Assembly: GCA_041582695.1 (NCBI GenBank)
Contig: JBFIBB010000220.1
Span: forward strand, 1-5,694
Direction of reading: 5' to 3'
DNA length: 5,694 nucleotides
DNA from: JAWKWH01 sp041582695
Lineage (GTDB): Bacteria > Pseudomonadota > Alphaproteobacteria > Rhizobiales > Rhizobiaceae
Shown here: piece after piece, positions 1-4,273 of the stretch
How positions within the stretch are numbered: position 1 is the stretch's first letter
How the letters are laid out: every line of letters starts with the position of its first letter
Notes under the pieces: generated by a model
Told to the model about the DNA's origin: nothing
The model's input: only the letters and a program-made list of their open reading frames with translations
Database searches by the model: none
Program-made: the position numbers and the translations under genes

Positions 1-161
1 AAATCTGGGCCGCGCGGCGGCGCAGCCGCCGGGCGCTCGCGATGCTCAGCGACTATCACCTGAGGGATATCGGGATCACCCGGGCCCAGGCCATGGAAGA
101 GGCCGCGCGCCCGTTCTGGGACGGCGATACGTTTTTCATGGACGGCAAAACAGGATTCTAG
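1..161 (+). CDS. DUF1127 family small protein, C-terminal part (5' end outside window)
   Basis: The reading frame starts at base 3, is open from the left edge and ends at TAG (159-161), giving 52 visible residues. The order of features is an arginine cluster (ARRRSRRALAML), then YHLRDIGITRAQA, then a RPFWDGD segment. This matches the DUF1127 (YjiS-like) pattern of an Arg-rich helix followed by L-x-D-I-G-(L/I)-(T/S)-R and a terminal RPFW. DUF1127 proteins are usually only about 45-75 residues, so little of the N-terminus should be missing. Their role is poorly defined; a few alphaproteobacterial members have been linked to phosphate, carbon or RNA-related regulation. The gene is convergent with the copper chaperone gene that follows. 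Its last codons form the left arm of an 11-bp inverted repeat. The family call is from the visible motif and the specific function is unknown. Confidence 0.8.
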   Translation, partial: IWAARRRSRRALAMLSDYHLRDIGITRAQAMEEAARPFWDGDTFFMDGKTGF

Positions 162-176
162 CATCGTTTTGCCGTC
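141..176. repeat. Perfect 11-bp inverted repeat spanning the DUF1127 stop codon
   Basis: GACGGCAAAAC at 141-151 is the exact reverse complement of GTTTTGCCGTC at 166-176. The 14-nt loop contains the TAG stop. In RNA this would be a strong hairpin with the U-run inside the stem, not after it, so it is not a canonical intrinsic terminator. It could be a 3'-end stabiliser or part of a two-hairpin termination region together with the hairpin at 205-240. The pairing is read directly; the role is inferred. Confidence 0.6.
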
Positions 177-204
177 AGGCCGCGCGAACCGAAAACAAGC
201 TATC

Positions 205-240
205 CCCCGCCGTCACATTGCCATGCCGGCGGGGCGTTTT
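205..240 (+). terminator. Probable rho-independent terminator between convergent genes
   Basis: CCCCGCCG (205-212) pairs perfectly with CGGCGGGG (227-234) across a 14-nt loop and is followed by CGTTTT (235-240). This suits the rightward DUF1127 gene. The U-run is short, so efficiency is uncertain. On the minus strand the same hairpin is followed about 10 nt later by TTTT, so it may also act weakly for the copper chaperone gene, which ends at 254. Confidence 0.55.
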
Positions 241-253
241 CCGGCCGGGGCGG

Positions 254-829
254 TCAGTTGGACTTGCCGTGTCCGGAGTGACCCATGCCGCCATGGCCGG
301 CGCGTTCGACCTGCATCACGGGGAAATCCAGTTCGACGGCTCCCGCTTTCTCGAACCGCAGCGTAACCTTGCGGACTTCGCCTTCCTTGAGCTGCTCTGC
401 GATCTGCATGAACATGAGGTGGACAGCGCCTGGTTCGAGCACGACCTCGCCGCCCGCCGGTATTTCCAGACCGCCCGCGATCTCGCGCATCTTCATTACT
501 TCGCCATCCATCGCCATCTCGTGCACTTCCACCGCGCGGGCGAAATCGGCCGTGCCTCCGAGAAGCCTGTCACTTTGGGACCCGGTGTTCCTGATCTTCA
601 AGTAGCCGCCGGAGACCGGCGCGCCGGGCAGGGTGGCGCGGGCGTAGGGCGCCTCGATTTCGAGGTCACCGATCTTGACCGCCTGCTGCATCGAATTGGC
701 ACCGTGAGAGGCGGATCCGGCATGGGACAGCGAGGACAAAAGCGGCGCGGAAGCTAGAACGATCTTGGCGAGGACAGCCAGCATTATACCGGCTCGCATG
801 AAAGCATTGTGCGGTGTTCTTCTGTTCAT
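254..829 (-). CDS. Periplasmic copper chaperone, PCu(A)C family
   Basis: This is a 191-residue PCu(A)C-family protein. Such proteins are periplasmic Cu(I) chaperones that deliver copper, typically with Sco proteins, to the CuA centre of cytochrome oxidase. A signal peptide is visible: a basic start (MNRR), a hydrophobic stretch at about residues 12-33, and possible cleavage near SLSHA-GS (residue 37). The mature domain holds the copper ligands: H103, M114, H137 and M139, in the order H-x10-M ... H-L-M. The surrounding text (EVHEMAMDGEVMKM, IPAGGEVVLEPG, HLMFM) is typical of the family. The C-terminus carries an extra His/Met-rich tail (GHGGMGHSGHG, about 178-188) that may bind more metal. The ATG at 829 was chosen over an in-frame TTG at 865 and an ATG at 799 because it gives a normal signal-peptide n-region; no clear ribosome-binding site decides it. 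The gene lies 70 bp after arsC and could be in the same operon or have its own promoter. No cox or sco gene is nearby. Confidence 0.9.
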   Translation of the reverse strand: MNRRTPHNAFMRAGIMLAVLAKIVLASAPLLSSLSHAGSASHGANSMQQAVKIGDLEIEAPYARATLPGAPVSGGYLKIRNTGSQSDRLLGGTADFARAVEVHEMAMDGEVMKMREIAGGLEIPAGGEVVLEPGAVHLMFMQIAEQLKEGEVRKVTLRFEKAGAVELDFPVMQVERAGHGGMGHSGHGKSN

Positions 830-899
830 GGCGCGCAAGCTATCGACCGGCAGGTCACATCGCAATGCGACATTTGGGGCCGATTGCAGCCTGATTTCG

Positions 900-1247
900 T
901 CAAAGGATTTCGAGCACGGTTTCCTTGGGCCGGCAGAGCCGGACGCCCTTGGGCGTGACCACGATCGGGCGGTTGATCAGGATGGGATGCTCCATCATCG
1001 CGTCGATCAGCTCGCCGTCGGTTTTTGCCGGATCGCCGAGCCCGAGTTCCGAGAACAGATTCTGATTGCTGCGCATGATCCCACGAACCGGCAGGCCGGA
1101 GGCCGCGATCAGTTCGACCAGGCGGGCGCGCGACGGCGGCGTCTTCAGGTATTCGATCACCTCGGGCTCGATGCCGCGGTCGCGGATGATCGCCAACGTG
1201 TTGCGCGAGGTGCCGCAGCCGGGATTGTGATAGATCGTGACGGTCAT
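900..1247 (-). CDS. arsC: Arsenate reductase, glutaredoxin-dependent ArsC family
   Basis: This 115-residue cytoplasmic protein has a thioredoxin-like ArsC fold. The family reduces arsenate to arsenite using glutathione and glutaredoxin. The N-terminus YHNPGCGTSRNTL holds the catalytic cysteine C11 in the HNPxCGTSR signature. The three anion-binding arginines of plasmid R773 ArsC (R60, R94, R107) line up with R59, R93 (HPILINRPIVVTP) and R106 (RLCRP). It is shorter than the roughly 141-residue R773 enzyme because it ends just after the conserved VLEIL segment. The frame is open upstream to 1355, but the true start is the ATG at 1247, where the conserved sequence begins and a GGAG ribosome-binding site (1257-1254) sits 6 nt upstream. 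It follows the lipoprotein gene by 13 bp and is probably transcribed with the pur genes. No arsR, arsB/acr3 or arsH is visible, so housekeeping reduction or an ArsC-like role other than arsenic resistance is possible. The family assignment is firm; the physiological substrate is inferred. Confidence 0.93.
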   Translation of the reverse strand: MTVTIYHNPGCGTSRNTLAIIRDRGIEPEVIEYLKTPPSRARLVELIAASGLPVRGIMRSNQNLFSELGLGDPAKTDGELIDAMMEHPILINRPIVVTPKGVRLCRPKETVLEIL

Positions 1248-1260
1248 CGAAAACTCCGGT

Positions 1261-1662
1261 TTACCCGTGACCGGCGCAGCGCGTGTCCCCGGTCGTCCAG
1301 CGGATGATGTCGGCGTTGACACGCGCGCCGAGCGCCGAGCGCGCCAGCGGGCCATAAGTGTTCACCTTGACCGGCGCGGATGTCGATTCGATGACAAGCT
1401 TGGGGCGGCCCGTGGCGGCCTTGCGCTCGACCAGCAGAATACGCGGCGTTCCGGTCAAGGTGTCGAGCTCGGGAATGAGTCGATAATCGCGAAACGGCTT
1501 GCCGCCCGGCTTGATCCAGCAGCGCTGACCGGCCTCGTTGATGGTCTGCAGGACCGCAATGGAAGTCGGCGCGCCCACTTCGATCGAAAGCGGGCCGCCG
1601 ACAGGTTCGCTCTGGCATGCGGCAAGGGATGCGAGCGCGCCGATGGCAGCCAGACGCTTCAC
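1261..1662 (-). CDS. Uncharacterised small lipoprotein coupled to purQ
   Basis: This is a 133-residue protein whose family I do not recognise by name. The N-terminus is a lipoprotein signal: MKRL, a hydrophobic stretch, then the lipobox LAAC with C16 as the lipidation residue, so it should be anchored in the envelope facing the periplasm. The mature part is small and mixed polar, with one further Cys pair (C48 in GQRCWIKPGG, C130 near the C-terminus) that could form a disulfide. A GTPRILLVERKA segment follows the middle. Homologues of this general form appear, from memory, as hypothetical proteins in rhizobia. The start is GTG at 1662. Its first three bases plus the next make GTGA, overlapping the purQ TGA stop by 4 nt, which points to translational coupling. 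arsC follows 13 bp after its TAA stop. The function is unknown. Confidence 0.85.
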   Translation of the reverse strand: MKRLAAIGALASLAACQSEPVGGPLSIEVGAPTSIAVLQTINEAGQRCWIKPGGKPFRDYRLIPELDTLTGTPRILLVERKAATGRPKLVIESTSAPVKVNTYGPLARSALGARVNADIIRWTTGDTRCAGHG

Positions 1663-2327
1663 GCGGCGGCTTTCAGCGCCGCTTCGAACAGCGGGCGTCC
1701 GTCGCGGCCGCCATGGGCCGCCTCGATCAGGTTTTCGGGATGCGGCATCATGCCGAGCACGTTTCCGGCCTCGTTGACGATGCCCGCGATATCGTTCAGC
1801 GAGCCGTTCGGATTTGTGCCTTCGGCGTAGCGGAAAACGACGCGGTTTTCGCCTTCAAGCCGCGCCAGCGTTTCGGCGTCGGCAAAGTAATTGCCGTCAT
1901 GATGGGCGACGGGGCAATCGATGACCTGGCCCCTGGCGTAGCCCCGGGTGAACACCGTATCGGCGTTGGCGACTTCCAGGCGCACCTTGCGGCAGACGAA
2001 TTTGAGCGAGGCGTTGCGCATCAGCGCGCCGGGCAGAAGTCCCGCCTCGAGCAGGATCTGGAAACCGTTGCAGACACCAAGCACGCGCACGCCTTTTGCC
2101 GCCTTTTCGGCAACCGCGCGGATGGCGGGCATGCGCGCGGCGATGGCGCCGCAGCGCAGATAGTCGCCGAAGGAGAAACCGCCGGGAATGACAATGAGAT
2201 CGACATCGGGAATTTCCGTGTCGGTCTGCCAGACGGTGACCGGGGGTTTTCCGGAAATCCTGGTCAGCGCCGCGATCATGTCGCGGTCGCGGTTGAGGCC
2301 GGGAAGCAGGATGACGGCTGATTTCAT
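1659..2327 (-). CDS. purQ: FGAM synthase subunit PurQ (glutaminase)
   Basis: PurQ is the glutamine amidotransferase subunit of phosphoribosylformylglycinamidine synthase. It hydrolyses glutamine and passes ammonia to PurL, which converts FGAR to FGAM in de novo purine synthesis. This 222-residue copy has the class I amidotransferase features: the PGGFSFGDYLR oxyanion region (48-58), nucleophile C86 in GVCNGFQ, and the His/Glu of the triad in MPHPE (H196, E198). The length is normal for the separate-subunit form found in Gram-positives and alphaproteobacteria, unlike the single large PurL of enterics. The ATG at 2327 overlaps the stop of the coiled-coil gene as ATGA. No good Shine-Dalgarno sequence is visible, so its translation is probably coupled to that gene. 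The 3' end overlaps the lipoprotein start by 4 nt. No truncation or missing catalytic residue is seen. Confidence 0.98.
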   Translation of the reverse strand: MKSAVILLPGLNRDRDMIAALTRISGKPPVTVWQTDTEIPDVDLIVIPGGFSFGDYLRCGAIAARMPAIRAVAEKAAKGVRVLGVCNGFQILLEAGLLPGALMRNASLKFVCRKVRLEVANADTVFTRGYARGQVIDCPVAHHDGNYFADAETLARLEGENRVVFRYAEGTNPNGSLNDIAGIVNEAGNVLGMMPHPENLIEAAHGGRDGRPLFEAALKAAA

Positions 2328-2560
2328 TTGTCTGGATCGTACTTTCGCTGTGCCTCGGCGAGCTCGCGCAGGTCGAGCCGCTTCTCGATGCGGTCGAGGC
2401 GATCGTCGTGGCGATCGAGCCGTCGATTAACTCCGGCGATGGCTTCTTCCGTGCCGGTGAGCCGCTTCTTGATCTCGTGCAGATCGAATTTCATTTCGCC
2501 TATGTCTGCGTGTACTTTCTTTAGTGTCTCAAACATCAACTCGTTGGTCACTTCAGGCAT
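2324..2560 (-). CDS. Small coiled-coil protein between purS and purQ
   Basis: This 78-residue protein has no recognised enzyme motif and is highly charged. Hydrophobic residues follow an unbroken 3-4 heptad spacing from residue 9 to 62: M9, L13, V16, I20, M23, L27, I30, L34, (T37), I41, V44, L48, (H51), L55, I58, L62. This predicts one long coiled coil of about eight heptads, with only T37 and H51 polar in the core, so it should be a dimeric or higher-order cytoplasmic helix bundle. There is no signal peptide or membrane segment. The ATG at 2560 is supported by a strong AAGGAG (2572-2567) with a 6-nt spacer. It lies 21 bp after purS, and its stop overlaps the purQ start as ATGA. That position suggests an accessory role with the PurS/PurQ/PurL complex or in controlling purQ translation, but this is inference. 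Generic short coiled-coil proteins are common, so homology alone would not give a function. Confidence 0.87.
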   Translation of the reverse strand: MPEVTNELMFETLKKVHADIGEMKFDLHEIKKRLTGTEEAIAGVNRRLDRHDDRLDRIEKRLDLRELAEAQRKYDPDK

Positions 2561-2581
2561 TGCCTGCTCCTTGATGCAACC

Positions 2582-2824
2582 TCAGGTAAGCGCGATACTA
2601 TAGTCTTCAATCACCGTGTTTGCCAGAAGCTTGTCGCACATGGCTTTCAGATCCGCCTCGGCCTTGGCCTTGTTGGCGCTTTCGAGCTCGATATCGAAAA
2701 CCTTGCCCTGGCGGACGTGGCCGATGCCGCCGAAGCCGAGCGTATCGAGCGCGTGCTCGATGGCCTTGCCCTGCGGGTCGAGTACGCCGTTTTTCAGCGT
2801 TACGGTTACGCGCGCCTTGATCAA
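2582..2824 (-). CDS. purS: FGAM synthase subunit PurS
   Basis: PurS is the small structural subunit of the three-part FGAM synthase. It dimerises and bridges PurL and PurQ. At 80 residues it has the usual family length. The sequence shows the family pattern: a first strand KARVTVTLKNGVLDPQGKAI, a central LGFGGIGHVRQGKVFDIEL strand-turn-strand, and a C-terminal MCDKLLANTVIEDYSI containing the conserved LANxVIEDY segment. The start is a TTG at 2824; no in-frame ATG or GTG fits, the protein aligns from this codon, and a strong AGGGAG lies 7 nt upstream. It follows purC by 16 bp. Both partner genes except purL are present here, so PurL must be encoded elsewhere. Confidence 0.97.
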   Translation of the reverse strand: MIKARVTVTLKNGVLDPQGKAIEHALDTLGFGGIGHVRQGKVFDIELESANKAKAEADLKAMCDKLLANTVIEDYSIALT

Positions 2825-2831
2825 TGGTCTG

Positions 2832-2837
2832 CTCCCT
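2832..2837 (-). promoter_or_regulatory. Ribosome-binding site that fixes the purS TTG start
   Basis: Read on the minus strand, AGGGAG sits 7 nt before TTG at 2824, inside the 16-bp gap after the purC stop. Its strength and spacing support the non-ATG start of purS. Confidence 0.75.
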
Positions 2838-2840
2838 GGC

Positions 2841-3635
2841 TCAGTGGATGCTGTCCTTGTCGGGTTTCGAGGCGACCAGCACGGGGCCTGTCTTGGGCCG
2901 CGGCGGCTCGTTCTCGTTCATGATGCCGAGCCGACGGGCCACTTCCTGGTAGGCCTCGACCAGCCCGCCCATGTCGCGGCGGAAACGGTCCTTGTCGAGC
3001 TTCTCGTTGGAATCGACATCCCAGAGCCGGCAGGAATCAGGCGAAATCTCATCGGCCAGCACGATGCGCATCATGTCGCCCTCGTACTGGCGGCCGAATT
3101 CGATCTTGAAATCGACGAGCTGGATGCCGACGCCGGAAAACAGACCCGACAGGAAATCGTTGATCCGGATGGCGAGCGCCATGATGTCATCGATCTCTTG
3201 CGGCGCGGCCCAGCCGAAAGCCGTGATGTGTTCCTCCGAAACCATCGGATCGTCGAGCGCGTCGGCCTTGTAGTAGAACTCGATGATCGAACGGGGCAGC
3301 ACGGTGCCCTCCTCGATGCCGAGGCGTGTCGCCAGCGAACCGGCGGCGATATTGCGCACGACCACCTCGAGCGGAATGATCTCGACTTCCTTGATGAGCT
3401 GCTCACGCATGTTGAGCCGCCGGATGAAGTGCGTCGGAATGCCGATGCGGTTCAGATGGGTGAAGATGTGCTCGGAAATGCGGTTGTTGAGCACGCCCTT
3501 GCCATCGACGACCTCGTGCTTCTTCTTGTTGAAGGCGGTGGCGTCGTCCTTGAAAAACTGGATCAGGGTGCCGGGTTCTGGCCCTTCGTAGAGAATCTTG
3601 GCCTTGCCCTCATAAATGCGGCGGCGACGGTTCAT
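2841..3635 (-). CDS. purC: SAICAR synthetase PurC
   Basis: PurC is phosphoribosylaminoimidazole-succinocarboxamide synthase. It joins aspartate to CAIR using ATP to form SAICAR in de novo purine synthesis, in the cytoplasm. The 264-residue protein has the family signatures in order: YEGKAKILY (8-16) at the ATP site, LEVVVRN (89-95), VDFKIEFG (174-181) and DEISPDSCRLWD (195-206). It is somewhat longer than the E. coli enzyme (about 237); the extra part is a proline- and lysine-rich tail (about 244-264) that looks unstructured. The ATG at 3635 starts directly before the conserved RRRIYEGKAK. No good Shine-Dalgarno sequence precedes it, and a 16-codon open frame ending in the ATGA overlap is discussed in the findings. 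It is the first gene of the leftward operon with purS, the coiled-coil gene, purQ and probably the lipoprotein gene and arsC. Confidence 0.98.
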   Translation of the reverse strand: MNRRRRIYEGKAKILYEGPEPGTLIQFFKDDATAFNKKKHEVVDGKGVLNNRISEHIFTHLNRIGIPTHFIRRLNMREQLIKEVEIIPLEVVVRNIAAGSLATRLGIEEGTVLPRSIIEFYYKADALDDPMVSEEHITAFGWAAPQEIDDIMALAIRINDFLSGLFSGVGIQLVDFKIEFGRQYEGDMMRIVLADEISPDSCRLWDVDSNEKLDKDRFRRDMGGLVEAYQEVARRLGIMNENEPPRPKTGPVLVASKPDKDSIH

Positions 3636-3695
3636 GATATCGGGTCTCTGACTTCGCGGACGGACATGCCGTATTCACGCATATGGCGATGGAGC

Positions 3696-3714
3696 GGGCC
3701 ACGGGAACTGGCCC
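3696..3714 (-). repeat. Small hairpin in the presumed purC leader
   Basis: GGGCCA (3696-3701) and TGGCCC (3709-3714) pair perfectly across a 7-nt loop. The hairpin lies about 60 nt upstream of the purC ATG, so it would fall in the purC mRNA leader if transcription starts near 3740. No T-run follows on the minus strand, so it is not an intrinsic terminator. A regulatory role is only a possibility. Confidence 0.35.
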
Positions 3715-3738
3715 TGTCAGGCGGTCTGTAGACGAAAT

Positions 3739-3748
3739 ATCGCGCGAT
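3739..3748. repeat. 10-bp CGCG palindrome near the purC promoter region
   Basis: ATCGCGCGAT is its own reverse complement. It carries the same TCGCGC/GCGCGA half-sequences as the palindrome at 3820-3836 and lies next to the weak candidate purC -10 box. It may be a protein-binding site, but short CG-rich palindromes are common in this base composition. Confidence 0.35.
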
Positions 3749-3774
3749 CTCAATGCAGGAATGGCTGCCGTCAA
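3747..3774 (-). promoter_or_regulatory. Weak candidate promoter for the purC operon
   Basis: On the minus strand TTGACG (3774-3769) is a good -35 match. After a 16-nt spacer the -10 position is TGAGAT (3752-3747), which matches only three of six consensus bases. A transcript from here would have a leader of about 100 nt before purC. It is the best pair I can see in the divergent region, but it is weak. Confidence 0.25.
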
Positions 3775-3819
3775 CCGGTTTTGGCGGGCTTTTCAGCAAG
3801 ACGCGGCAAAAAGTTGATC

Positions 3820-3836
3820 AGCGCGACAATCGCGCT
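3820..3836. promoter_or_regulatory. 17-bp palindrome upstream of the zeta-subunit promoter (possible operator)
   Basis: AGCGCGA (3820-3826) and TCGCGCT (3830-3836) are perfect inverted halves around CAA. The palindrome ends just before the -35 box of the rightward promoter, a usual place for an operator or activator site between divergent genes. It is followed by TTTTG on the plus strand and so also resembles a small terminator, but no known plus-strand transcript arrives from the left. Confidence 0.4.
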
Positions 3837-3837
3837 T

Positions 3838-3866
3838 TTGATTTGTGGCGCTCCAACCCATATAAA
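3838..3866 (+). promoter_or_regulatory. Sigma70-type promoter for the zeta-subunit gene
   Basis: TTGATT (3838-3843) and TATAAA (3861-3866) are separated by exactly 17 nt, a good match to TTGACA-N17-TATAAT. Transcription would start near 3873, giving a leader of about 40 nt before the ATG at 3913. The lower GC of this patch compared with its surroundings supports the call. Confidence 0.55.
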
Positions 3867-3912
3867 AACCGTAAGGAATCGAAATCCACGAGCCCCGGAG
3901 GAATTCTGGCCG

Positions 3913-4236
3913 ATGAATACGATGAAGGATCGCGAGAACGCGTTCGAGAACAAGTTCGCGCATGATGAACAGTTGAAGTTCAAGGCGATGGCGAGGCGCA
4001 ACAAACTGCTCGGGCTGTGGGCTGCCGAAAAACTCGGCAAGACCGGCGACGATGCCTTGGCCTACGCCAAGGAGGTCATTGTCGCGGATTTCGAGGAGGC
4101 CGGCGACAACGACGTCTTCCGCAAGGTGCGTGGCGATTTCGACGCGGCCGGGGTAGACCAGTCGGACCACCAGATTCGCCGCACGATGGACGAACTGCTG
4201 GAACAGGCCGTAAGGGAAATCCAGAGCGAAGGCTGA
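3913..4236 (+). CDS. F1FO-ATPase inhibitor zeta subunit (DUF1476 family)
   Basis: This 107-residue cytoplasmic protein belongs to the DUF1476 family. The Paracoccus denitrificans member is the zeta subunit, which binds F1 and blocks reverse ATP hydrolysis through its N-terminal region. The visible family pattern is MKDRENAFENKFAHDEQLKFKA, then ARRNKLLGLWAAEKLGKTGDDALAYAKEV, then DFEEAGDNDVFRKVRGDF, with a helical acidic C-terminus. The length equals the usual 100-110 residues. The ATG at 3913 was chosen over the longer open frame back to 3781 because the conserved region begins here and GGAGG (3897-3901) lies 11 nt upstream, a slightly long spacer. A second ATG at 3922 is possible but further from the ribosome-binding site. 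It is transcribed away from purC and lies 37 bp before the aldolase gene. How strongly this copy inhibits ATPase cannot be read from sequence; inhibition strength is thought to vary among alphaproteobacteria. Confidence 0.93.
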   Translation: MNTMKDRENAFENKFAHDEQLKFKAMARRNKLLGLWAAEKLGKTGDDALAYAKEVIVADFEEAGDNDVFRKVRGDFDAAGVDQSDHQIRRTMDELLEQAVREIQSEG

Positions 4237-4273
4237 CGAGCCGGATAGTGTTCGTTTTCGAGGGGGGAGTTTC

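Noticed and set aside
218..757. Plus-strand open frame of 179 codons antisense to the copper chaperone
   Set aside because: The minus strand encodes a clear signal peptide and PCu(A)C ligands; the plus-strand translation shows no family features.
893..912. Direct repeat GATTTCG twice around the arsC stop
   Set aside because: It is a seven-base repeat without further extension or neighbouring copies, within chance expectation.
1248..1355. N-terminal extension of arsC to an upstream ATG at 1355
   Set aside because: The added 36 residues are low-complexity Arg/Ala/Ser sequence lying over the end of the lipoprotein gene, while the ATG at 1247 has a proper GGAG and starts the conserved fold.
1617..2321. 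Plus-strand open frame of 234 codons antisense to purQ
   Set aside because: purQ has all catalytic motifs on the other strand; this frame is a GC-driven shadow without its own motif.
2616..3731. Plus-strand open frame of 371 codons antisense to purS and purC
   Set aside because: It lies fully opposite two firmly identified genes, has no recognisable domain, and is rich in Asp, Val, Leu, Arg and His as expected from reading the complement of high-GC coding DNA.
3820..3840. Intrinsic terminator (7-bp stem followed by TTTTG)
   Set aside because: No plus-strand gene lies upstream to terminate, the T-run is only four bases, and the element sits directly on the -35 region, so an operator-like reading is preferred.
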